Of a stretch of DNA of 64,000 nt, positions 46,501-58,500 are shown in pieces. The notes beneath the pieces were generated by a model. That model had not been told where the DNA came from. It did not search any database and worked only from the letters and a program-made list of their open reading frames with translations. The stretch lies in the NCBI GenBank assembly GCA_013350335.1, contig CM023540.1, positions 45,739,222-45,803,221 on the forward strand, in the 5' to 3' direction. This stretch comes from Chimonanthus salicifolius. Lineage: Eukaryota > Streptophyta > Magnoliopsida > Laurales > Calycanthaceae. The position numbers and the translations under genes were made by a program. The stretch's first letter is position 1. Each line of letters opens with the position of its first letter.

Positions 46501-49500
46501 ATGAAAGCTGTCCTAACTTAGAGCAATTTAGAGGTTGGCTGCCTTTAGGAAAGATAACAATAACTCTAAGTATTTTTAATTTAATAAGTAATTAATCGTA
46601 GCAAAGCATATTAAATCAGACCAATTGAATACAGTGGCTACTATCTTGAAATTACCACTGTAAGAGGGCAAGGTAATAAGGTTCCGGGTTTTAACTTGTA
46701 ACTAAGCCACGGGTAAAACAAAGAAAGATGTTAACGCATGGTGCTGGCAGCAAGGAGACTTGGATCAGTCTCACTTACAGGTGGTTTCAGGCTGGTTGTG
46801 TTGTCCATCTCGGCTGGAGAAAGAGTTCTCTGTAACTCGTCACACTAAGATTAAAACCAGTCTTGAAATCAGCCAGCTAGGGGCTGAAAACAGTCCTTAA
46901 TATCAATGTTTCTGGGGCTGAAAATCAGTCCCATTAACTGGCCGATCTGGGGTTAGAAATCAGTCTCCAATTTAGGATGTTTTTATTAGAGAAAGGCTGA
47001 GTGATTACTGTTCACGGATAAGAAATTGGGGACAGATCTGAGTTACCAATTTATTTGATCCTACCGCTGAATGAAGAAGGGAAAAAATTATCACCATCCA
47101 ATAAGGATTGGCTGGTTGGCTGGCTCGAAATTTACAAAGGGGAGAAGAGGAAAAAAAAACCCATGGAAGAAGAAGAACATAGAGGAAATTAGAGGGACAT
47201 ACCTGTTACTTGCTGTAATTTGGGAACAAAGACGACAAAAGCTGGTCACACGGTGGTCCCGAACTCTGCTGCTTGAACCGAAACTTGGTCTTCAAAGAGG
47301 AGAGGAGGAATAAGAACTCAAGAGAGATTTGGGGTTTTTCTTTCCCTTCTTCCGCTGAGGTTTCCGCTGCGATTCCGTTGAGATTTGGTTGCTGTTTCGC
47401 AAAGGGTAAAAGAAAGGAACGGTTCGCAGGTCTCTTAAAAGGAGGAGAGTCCTATTGGTAAACGAATCCCATCGGTGAAAGGATTTTGAACAGTTTCCAT
47501 TTAAGTAGGGATTTGAGTCTCAAACGAACAAGGAAGAAGACTCCAATCTGAATAAGGAATCCCATCGGTGAAAGGATTTTGGACAATTTCCATTTAGGTA
47601 GGGATTTGAGTCCCAAACGAATAAGGAAGAAGAAGAGTCCAATTTGGATAAGGAATCTCATCGGTGAAAGGATTTTAGACAATTAAATTCGATAAGGGAA
47701 GGTGAGCCCCTCTAAATTATTGATTTTAATAAATTGTCCTTTATTTCTCTTTTATTAATTTTGTCAATCATCAATTAAATTCTAGACACTTAAAATTGGA
47801 ATTTATTTATTGATTTCACATTCTTAATTGAATATTTCCAATTGAGATTCTAACTTAGGGGAATTAAAATCTAAGTTGATAATTTATTTTCCATTCTTTA
47901 AGTTTAATTCGAAGGGGGTAAATTTGTAAACTCTTATTGAGGGGAAAGTGTGTGAAATAAGGGTCCAATATTAAATCCCTAAATTCAATTATATTTTCCC
48001 CAAACAAAATTATCAAAATAACTAACAAATCAATTTAGACAAAAATTAATTTTCTAAATTAATTTTACCCGCCACTACTGACCCGTTACTTCGGGTCGGG
48101 TCATTACACAACAAGAAGTGAAAAACGGCAGCAACAACTCAAGGGAGGAACTGGAGGCAGCATGCAGGAGAGCCCAGACATGGAAGCAACTGCAGATCAG
48201 GACACCGTCGGTCGGAAGCAAGGTTAGTGTTGTCGATCTTATGCAGAAGAAGTTGCCTCAATCTAATATGCAAACGGCAGAGACAACTTTCCCCCTTCTT
48301 CCAGCAAGAGAGGCAGAGATGTTGATCTCAAACAGATCTGAACGGAGAAGGGGCTGCATGATTGGAAAGACGTTGGATTACAAAAGGATCTGGATGTCAA
48401 CCGCCGGCGGAGATTTGGGAGACGCTTCTGCTCTCGAAAAGAGACTCCCATCTTTTTTTGTTCTCTGCTATAGAATTCGAAGAAGAAGAAGAGAATGGGT
48501 AGACAAAAGGGTAGCGGAAGCAGTAACAACACTAACAACAACAAGAAGAGCAGCAGCAACGTCGACTACAATAAGTATCCGAACAACCACAACAGCAGCA
48601 GCAGCAGCCCTAATTTGCAAGTCACGAACATGAGCATGGAAGACGAAGAACACGTGGAAGAGAGCTCGTAATCGCTGTAGCAGGAGAGGACATTTTTGTT
48701 CGTTTTCAGCAAGCCAAGACAGCAAGGATCTCGAGTCCAATCCGAGAAGACTGTCCGCAAATCTGCGTGAATGGTGGTATAACTGTGAATCTCAGATCCG
48801 ATCTAAGAAAAAACTTGATGAAAGACCAGCAGAAACGATATGCAGAAGGGGACCGATCCAAACACGACCGATCGAAAAACCTGTGATCTGCAAACAGAGC
48901 AGATCTGAGACAGCCAACGGGATCTGAGATCAGGGTAGAAAGAGATGCTCAAATCCTATGGGCAGGCGCCTATGTTCAACCCAAGAACCACCGCTGTTGC
49001 AAATAGACGGTATTGTAGATCTGCGAAAGGCTGCAAAGAGAACAGGAGTTTTGGAAGTGCCCGATCTCTTACCGAAACAGTAGCGGAATGTCTTTCCCTC
49101 CCTCCCTCTGCCGATGAATCTCCTCTGGCAGAGGGAGAGAAGAAAAAAAAAAACTGTTTATTGAAGGCTCACTAGGATGTAATTTTGGCTGATACCATGT
49201 AGAAAAAATAATCTGTGTATATTTATTGAATACCTATGCTATTACATGTATATATAGCCTCTAGCCAACCCTAGGGCTATCACACTCAAACTCAAACTCT
49301 ATGCTAATCATAAATCAAATACACCTCTTAATTAGAGGTAAACCCAAACTAGGAATCTTAATTAGATAATAACTCTAATTATTCCAACAGAGGGAACCGA
49401 AAGGTACCTGGGTTTACAAAACTGTCGTTGGACACGGAGCAATAGTTGCTGGGCAAAAAACGAAGGGTACATGGATGGTAGCAGGAATATGCGAAGGAAG

Positions 49501-52500
49501 AGGAGGGCTTAGGACAACCTTTGAAGGGCTGGTATGGACCTGATGATGGGCTTGAGAACCCTTTTTCACCATTGATAATTTCTCTAGGAAACCTTCCATT
49601 TCAAAATAACAAGAACAACAACAACAGCAACAGCATCAGCAACAACAACAACAATAATAGTAATAAAAATTTATATCGTAAACCTTGTGCATGTGACCTG
49701 CTTTGGGTTGCATAGGATGGGTGTGATTCTAGGTCTACATGTTGAATTTGCTCCCCTATTTTCTGTATTGTATTGTGTGTATTGATTTTTCTTCTTATTC
49801 TTTTCCTTTTATATTGTCACTTCATGGAATAATGTCATCTTTCATAAATAAGGGAGATGATTAAGGAGCAAGTGAGAAGGAGGTAATATGTTTGAAGTAG
49901 CTTCACAATGACAGGATTTCTTTTTTCCTTATGGTTTTCATGGTTTATATTTCTTGAATGGTCTACTAAGAATTGTTTTTATTTATGTGTTTTCATGGGT
50001 TGCTGTGGTGAGGTATGCTTTTATCACGAGGAGAGTAGTAGTGATTTGTTCTCATGGTATTCAAGGCGCAAGATTTATGTCTAGGCACGGGCTGAATTAT
50101 GCTAGGCACATTATTTAGATACTTCAAAACATGTGTAGATTCATGGATTTGTGTCTTTATTGCATCACTATTAACAAAATAAAATATTACTCATCCAAAG
50201 CACCTAAATATATTGGCAATAGATCTTCTAAGCACATAATATAAGCATGTATTATATGTATACACTGGCATATTATCTAATAATTGAATTATTTAATTAT
50301 TACTAATAATTACTTCATGGCAATTATAATTTTTACTAGCTATTACAAAGAACTTAAAAAAAGTTTTCTTAAAGGAAAAAAAGTTTCTGAAAAATACTAG
50401 GTGGTGGGCCTAGGCACAAATGGGCTAGGCTAGGCACAGAATGGGTCTAGAGCCTAGGTACAACAGAGGTGCGCCTGTTCTTTGTTCATTTTAAGGATAG
50501 ATGCAAAGGACATGATGCAATTGATAGTTTGCATGGTAATAGTTTGAATGGATAAAGAACATGGTAAAATTTTCTATGGATAAAATTAAAGGAGTTTTAG
50601 TAATATAAGTTCATCATTCTCTTTCCCCTCACCTTGTTGAGATCGCATCCAAGTTCTACCAAGATAGTGTTTGCATTTGAGACTACTACTATTTCAACTA
50701 ACTTCAGTTGCAACAACTCATGACCATGCATGCTTTATCTATTTTTTCCTAATATTTACACTATAATGTTGCTGTAATTTAGTCTTGAATTTAGTGCATG
50801 CAACTCGTGTGCAACTGAGTTGCAATTTCTGAGTTTCATGGTTGTCTAGGTGCCCGTCTTTTTAAATTATCATGTTTCAGGTTTTTTTTTTTTTAAATTA
50901 TCATGTTGCAGTAACTTTTCTTATTTTTACTGCAGGCAAACCCTCCGGATCCTAGGACATTTCCATTCATCTTAGTTGGAAACAAGGTTGACATAGATGG
51001 GGGAAACAGCAGAGTAGTAAGAATCTCATAAAGATCCAGCTTCTACTTGTTATATGCAGTTCAAGAAGTTTTCTGGTGCAATGGTGCACATATAACATAT
51101 ATGCAGACCATTTATATGGATGAAGGTCTAGTATATGGATTTTCTATGCCCCAAAAACCAAGCTATTTGAATGGAAATAGCTATGGATTTTAAGGCCCCA
51201 AAGATAACAGTAAGAAGAATGAAACCATGGGGTTTCAACCATTGGTGTAATTCTGGCCAGTATCAAACTTGGGGTTATAGGGAGAATGCGTAGAAAGGGT
51301 TCTTGGTAGGCTCCACTGGATGCTCCAAAATAATTTTTTATTATACATTCCATTGTTCCTTGTCTTTCTAGGAAAGCGATTCTAATTTTCCTCCATATGC
51401 AGGTTTCTGAGAAAAAAGCAAAGGAATGGTGTGCTTCCAAGGGTAACATACCTTACTTTGAAACGTCGGCAAAAGAAGATTACAATGTTGATGCTGCCTT
51501 TCTCTGTGTTGCAAAAGCTGCATTATCTAATGAGCACAAGCAGGATATGTAAGTTCCCATTAAGGCTGCATTATTTTGTATTCTCTATTTCATTGTTTAT
51601 CTGCAATGTTGGCATACATTTACTACTTGCTGCATCATTTGCATTTTATTGGATATTCAATGGAAACCATTTCTTTGCTTTTGCATCCAGTCCTGATTAC
51701 TATAAATCCACACGAGACCATGAAAAATCAATCGGTTATAGGACTGGGCATTATAGGATTGAATACATGTAGTAGTTTCTCTCATAAATTGCATAACCTG
51801 TGTATGATAGTTGCAGAATGGCTGTGTGGATGCCGATGACTACATCTGAATTCTTGGATTTAGTTACTTCTGCATTGTTTTTTTTCGTAACATGGGTATC
51901 CCCACCCCACATTGGAGGTGAGACTAATCCTACGAGCATGTGTAAACCTCCCAATCCTCACACATTGAGTAAGTCGATGAGGAGTAACCCCATAGGGAGT
52001 GGCCTGGGGTTGAGCATGAATCAAACTCAAGACCTTACTTTATGAGTTGAGCTCTTGACCGTCAAGCGAACCTTCTAGGTTCATGGATTTAGTTACTTAT
52101 GCATTGTTTTTTACACATCAGATCATGCACAATTTTATTCTCATTAACTACTCATTCATACCTGTTTTCTTTTAATTCCTCTCTTAATTAAATTAAAGGT
52201 GTTTGTTGCCACCTATATCTTCTTTAAAATAAATTTTGTGGTGCTCTTGTTCTCTTAAGGAAGTCAACTAACGTTTGGTGTTTTTTATTGCAATGGAGAG
52301 CTACAGAAGATTGTCCCCAAAATACTCAAGATAGCTCACCTAGGTTTACAACACCGTGTCTCTTTATTCTTCATTGCTAATTGAAGATGGTGGTCTTTCA
52401 TCCCTATCTTTTGGGAGAAAAACTAAAGCCGGTGTCAATGGTTGCCCATTGTGTCTCCAAGTGCCAAAATTGATCTTCTTCTCCACTACCCTTCTGCTCT

Positions 52501-55500
52501 AGATGCTTGCCACTTGTTTTTTTTTTTTGCCATAAAGGGCAATGGGTCTAAATTCTTTGTTTAAATTGCACCTTTTCTTGAAGCAGAACTGTTTGTTTTG
52601 AAAAGAGTACTCAAAATTTTTCATTATATGGATGATGGCAATATGGTTTTTTCATGGTGCATTTAAAAAAATAGAACTAATAATATCTTTAATAATAAAT
52701 TGGAGACTTCCTATGATGGTGGCTTTGCATGCTAAATTCAAGATTATCTCTTGGGCTCCACCCAAAGGGAGTTTCAAGGCACCTCCAATTTGGATATGCA
52801 TTGAGCTTGGCTTGAATCTTTAAAATCCTTCCTTCTGTTTCTTTAAAGCTTGGTGGCTTGAACCCTTTTGTTTTTCGATGTTTTGTAGATTCTTTGTATT
52901 TTTGTGCTGGCTTTCCTCCTCCTCCCCCCGCTCTTCCTTCTTTCCTCTTTGTGAAGTCATTTTTGATCTTTCAGAGCTTACCTTGAATGTCCTTTATCAA
53001 AATGATTTATCACCATCATAAAAAGGAAAAAAAAAAAAAAAAACGAAAAGAAATAAGCATGGGTGGTGAGATCTTATGAGCTGTTTTTACTTTATACAGA
53101 GTTGCATGAGGTTCAAGTCTCGTGGTCTCCTAGGTCTCACTAAAGCATTGACGGTATCATGAATACCATTTTAGCAGGAGTGGGTATATTGTATAATCAG
53201 CTCTCCCCATTTACATCTACATAGAATCATTATTATCATCCCATCAAGTGGACCCAATATCATCATCAGCAGCAGCAGCCAAAATCGCTTCTTTCTGGGG
53301 TCGGCTTTTCGAGTTCTTCTTCTCCATTTGGCCCTAACTAAGCCATACCATTAGTCACTCCACTATCTATCATGTTTTTCCTTATCCCTTCCCTCCATAT
53401 TTTAAGTAGTCTATATCTTCTCCTTGTTCCTATGTTTGTAACCTTTCCACTCTACGTATTGGGGCCATCTCTGGTATTTTACTTACTTGGCTAAATCACC
53501 TCAATCATGTTTCTCTCAGTTTGTCCTATATTGGGGCTACTTTGAAGTTTTCCCTTATGCAATCATTTCTTACTCTACCATTTAGAGTTGAACCACTCAT
53601 CCATTATAACATGTATATTTTTGTTACCCTAACTCTATCTATTTGTCTTTTCAAAGTGGACCCAACCTTGGGACTATAAATCTAACTTTTTATGTGCAGT
53701 TGGCCTCAATTTAAACAATTAGTCATTTAAAAAATATTAAAGTAATATTTCTTTCAAATAGTTTTTTCAGAATATTATTGACAAAATTCACTGGCCCATT
53801 TGTGTATGGTGTTACTCCATACTTCCATAGTGAATGCAGTCATCTCATAATATTTGTGTGTATCCCATGTTGGGAGAGTGCTGGTATACAAAATCCCTTA
53901 TTGATTGGTGCCATTGCATGTGTTACGTTGCCCCTTTGTTTGAACTTTCTTGAGATGCATCAGACCCACCTATGAGGTGACATGTCTCTACACTCTTCAA
54001 GAATCTGGTTCTTGGCAGAAGAAGTGCATCATTTATTGTTGAGAACAAAGAGCAGCCTCCCAAACTGGTATTGTTCAATGTGACAATCCCACGTCTTGGC
54101 CAGATTCATGCACTAACATGAGATCTCATCTTCAACTGATTGTGACTTGTCCACTTCTTAGCTATGATGCCTGTCCACTTCAAAGAAGCAATCTTTCTGT
54201 ATCATGTTGTGTCAGACACACCATTTTTATTTGTAAAATCCATGTCGTTATATTCATGGCATGTCTCTGTCGTTTCCATGCTGTGTTTGGGCATCATAGC
54301 TTCATATCAGTTGTTTAGTGACGCGAAAGAACGCTGCCAATTTGTGAATACATTTCTAATAACAATGATCTACAAAGCCATGACTCATAATGCCATTGAC
54401 CAAATTAATATAATTTGTTCATTACAATGCTGTCATTGGATTTATTGAATTTAATCAACCTATGTTGTATCACTTGATCCTCAAGATGTACCGAGTTTCA
54501 AGATGAGTTATTTAGAGAAACTGTGATCTATTATGAAATTAATCCATTAATTGTGGCCATGGCTTTGAACAACTCCCTTTCATGTTGACAAATACCAACA
54601 ATTTGCTTTTACAGACACACACTGCCTATAATGCCCACTGTATCTGTGTTTCTATCATTGTTTCAATTGGTGTCAAAGGCACCTCTGCTGCACCTAGGTC
54701 CAGACCCTTTCATACCTTGTCTTGCTCTAAGCCTAGATTTTTGACAAACATTTTCTAGTATAAGCCTTTTTATAGTAACTAATTGATGTTCTAGTCAACA
54801 TGAATTAATAGATAGTAGTACTTAAAAAAATATGTAACATACTTGTTAATGTATATAACACCTACTTAACATGTTTGGAAGCTCCATTGCCCATACAGTT
54901 TGGTGCTTTGAGTAACATCTATTTTGTTAATATTGGCATCATAAATACACAAATATTGGTGCTTCAGATGAGTAACAAATAAATATGCCTAGCAAAACTA
55001 GGCCCGTGCCTAAATGTGTCCCTTGCACTTTGTGCTCCAACACCCTTGGTGCATTGATGGCACATTGCAGCTTGACTACTATGTGACCTACCTGCTACTC
55101 ACCAGCTGATGATAATTTAATCAATGATCTATTGTTTAATTTGCATTGTGGCTTGATGCTAAATTACTATTATTATTGCATTTCAAAAACTTATGCATGC
55201 CTATACTCATAGTAATTAAAGGCATATCTAGGATCCAGAGAGAAATTGTCCTTTGAGAATGTGTTGAACATCTTCTCTAAGCTGTTAGATCAAAAGAAGG
55301 GCTAGATTGGAAGGGACAGTAACAGTTGGAAAATAAACGCCATCAAAGTTCATAATCTCTCCCTCTCACCCTCGCTCCTTCTCTTTGGGTCATCATCATC
55401 ATTATCTAAACTATTTTCTCCATCAATCTAGGTTCGGCCTCTATGTTTGGATTTGACAAACTATTTCCATGGGTCAACTGTCTATTTGACACTCATGAGA

Positions 55501-58500
55501 CTTGAACCCACAATCTTTAAGCTCTAACAATAAGCCCTTACCACTTGTGCTAAAATCTAAAAGATGGAAACAAAAATCTAAAATCTGAAAAAAGAAAAAA
55601 AAAAAGAAAAAAAGAGAAGGATTTAAGAAAAATCTGAGATAGGAGTCAGATTTCAGAACTAAAATAGGAATTAGATTTCAAATCTAAAATCTGAAAATTG
55701 AAAAATGAAGAAATATTTGAGGAAAAGAAATTGGAATGGGAGTTAAGATTTCAAAACTAGAACATGAATTAGATTCCAAATCTGAACATGGAAAAGGCCT
55801 ATGATTTTGTTGACGGGTCCTTCGTGGGGTATCTCTTTGATAGGATGGTTTTGGGCAACGTTGGAGACATTTGATGAAAGCTTGTATTGAGGATACTACG
55901 TACTCAGTATTGGTAAATGGCTCTCCAACTCTCCCAATAGCAGCTGACAGAGGTTTGAGAAGGAGATCCACTCTCCCTTTATTTTTGCACTTGTAGGAGA
56001 AAGTTTGAACGAACTAGCGGAGAAAGCTAGAGAGTTAGGGATTGTTAGAGGTTTTGGCTCATTGCCACATGGTCTGATTGTAACATATCTTTAGTTTGCT
56101 GATGATACCCTATTCATTTGTGAACCAAATAGAAATAAAGTCATGGATTACAAAGCGATTCTCAAATGCTTTGTGTTGGTTTTAGGTCTTAGGATCAACC
56201 TTGGTAAGAGCACCCTAATTGGGATTGATGTGGAGGGAGAGCCCCTTAAGGAGCTAGCGAAGGAGATAGGTTGTGGTGCTGGGAAGCTACCATTCATCTA
56301 CCTAGGCTTACCTTTTGGAGGGAATCCTAGACTTAAAAGATTCCGAGCACCTGTTGTAGAGAAGATAGAGAGGAAACTAGCTGGGTGGGGAGGGAAATAT
56401 CTATCCTTAGGGGGACGACTAACCCTCATAAAGATAGAGAGGAAACTAGCTGGGTGGGGAGGGAAATATCTATCCTTAGGGCGACGACTAACCCTCATAA
56501 ATTTGTTTTAATGAATCTTCCAATTTACTACTTATCCCTCTTTGAAATGCCAAAAGGAATAACAACTAAATTAGAACAAATGTTCAAGAGATTTCTTTGG
56601 GGAGATAAGGAGGCGAAAAAGAAAGTCCACCTAGTTGCTTGGTCAGAGCTGATTAAGCCAAAGTCAAGGGAGGGTTAGAAATTGTCCCACTTCAGGTTAG
56701 GAATCAAGTCCTTATGTATAAGTGGTGTTGGCATTTTGGGAAAGAAAGGGAGGCCCTGGGTTAGAGTTTTGACTGCTAGATATGGTTTAGAGGATTGTAG
56801 TGGGTGGGCTCTGGGTGAAAATAGTTAGGGCCTGGTGGAGTTTTAAGTCTAGGTAGATCGGTGGTGGGAAACACGTATAAAGGTAAAACCAGGTTACTGG
56901 TTGGTAGAGGGGACATGACTTTATTTTGAAAGGATCTTTGGGTTGGGGATAGGCCTTTAAAGGTAATGTCCTAGACTATACAAAATATCTAGGAACAAAT
57001 TGGCCATAGTACAAGATTGCTATAAAGTTGAGGGAATCACATTTCTTGGTACCTTGATTTTAGGAGAGAAGTAAGGTCCTTTGAGAGTGGGAGTAGGGAA
57101 TCTATGTTAAACCAGCTAAGGGAGTTCCCTTTGTCTTTAGAAGATGAAGATGAACTTGTTTGGACGAGCGACTCCTTTGGTATCTACTTGGTTAAGACAA
57201 TGGTAGAATTGTTCCTTCAACACCAACATAGTGTAGATTCTGTTAAGATATGGCTTGATTAACAATCCTAAAGCAAGTGGGTCACCGACTGAATTGTTGA
57301 TAAACACATACACGGCAGTTGCTTATCCATGTGGAACACGGCAGATCCACTACATACAGCAACTTCTATATGCAACTTATGGCAAGTTGCTAAAGCCATG
57401 GGACTTGTGCTGTGTTAAGAAACCGCTAAGTATGTAGCCTATTTTGTAGGCAACATATAATATAAATATGTGGGATTATCTTGGGTTAAATATACACACA
57501 CTGACAGAGAAAGCAGAGACAGCCATCGTGTCTTGTGGGAGGTACAGTCAGCGATAGAAGGAGGCTCTGTTCTGAGAGAGAAATCCAGAACTGATCAAGG
57601 GTGAGACTCTGTCTGCGAAGGGACTGCTATACATATAGATCAGCAGATTAAGAAAGAGCTGATCTGTTTGTATTTTCAAGACTAGTATATGTGCTGACGC
57701 TGGCTGTGTGAGGAGCACAGAGATACACAGCAACGTGCGAAGAGGAAGCTGCTGTGAGTGTGTTCATGAAGAGGGCTTGACCAGATCTGCTAGTAGAGGG
57801 TGGGTTCTCAGCAGTAGCAGTGTTGCAAAGGGGTCATCGCCAGCAGTAAAGGAGACCTTGGGCTGAAACTCATTACTGTTCAGTAAGCAGGAGAAGGTCT
57901 CGGGTGGGTTTCAGAAGAGGCTTACAAGATAGTAAGAAGATCTATACGAGGGATTGATTTTCATGTCGGGTTTGTTTGTATTTTCAAACAAAGATTATTC
58001 TTGTATTGTTCTCTCTGATTAATAATATATATTCACGCTCCGTGGACGTAAGCCGGGTGGGGCCGAACCACGTAAATTAGTTGGTGTTGTGTTTTGCTTA
58101 TTTTTACTGTTCGATTCTTGTTTATTTCCGCTAAAACGCTAACAGATTCCCTCTCTAGTTTAGCCTGGAAAGATCTAGCTCCCCCAAGGGTTCAAACTTT
58201 TGTGTGTTGCGCGCAAAAAGGCAAGGTTCTTACCATAATGGAACTCAAGAGGAGAGGGTTGTTGAGAGAGGAGGATGAGTATAGTTGCTCCCTTTGCGGT
58301 TACCCGGAGAAAGATGTAGATCACCTCTTTGTTAATTGCCCGATTGCCTAGAGTTTATGGATAAATTTCGCTAACCTATTGAATGTTACATGGGTCTTTG
58401 ACAAAACCTGTGTTGGGTTAGTGGGGTCCTGGTTTCTCTCAAGACTTAGATCTAGGATGAAGGCAGCATGGAACACGATCTCAGCTGCTGTCTTGTCGAC

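Larger units (their letters stand above)
43072..49389 (+). mobile_element. Non-autonomous LTR element in LINE-2
   Basis: LTRs 43072-43270 (199 bp) and 49198-49389 (192 bp) begin TGTAGAAA and end TTCCAACA. A perfect duplication GAGGG flanks the element (43067-43071 and 49390-49394). The leader after the 5' LTR is TGCCCCCACAAGCTGAAGCG, almost the same as in the element at 3761. The interior is about 2.6 kb once the solo LTR at 44767-48108 is removed, and has no retroviral-type domains. It carries ACTGATTGGCTGC repeats near its start and the TCCCTCTGCC stem-loop near its end. Confidence 0.92.
34547..49561 (-). mobile_element. LINE-2 insertion nest in Rab7 intron 4
   Basis: A minus-strand L1-type LINE flanked by the 16-bp duplication TTTTTCACCATTGATA (34531-34546 and 49562-49577). 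The T-rich start at about 34547-34560 is its poly-A tail read from the other strand. Its own sequence is about 4.8 kb in three parts: 34547-35492, 39402-43071 and 49390-49561. It is split by an LTR (35493-39401) and by a non-autonomous LTR element (43072-49389), each of which contains a further insertion. Removing the whole nest would leave a 1.7-kb intron. Confidence 0.9.

Noticed and set aside
47071..47313. Short Lys/Arg-rich frame in solo LTR copy 3
   Set aside because: The same region in copies 1 and 2 is not open; it is a by-product of purine-rich sequence.
48118..48633. 171-codon open frame with Thr/Ala/Arg-rich end
   Set aside because: Low-complexity CAA/CAG/AAG repeats in the interior of the LTR element create it; the antisense strand is also open.
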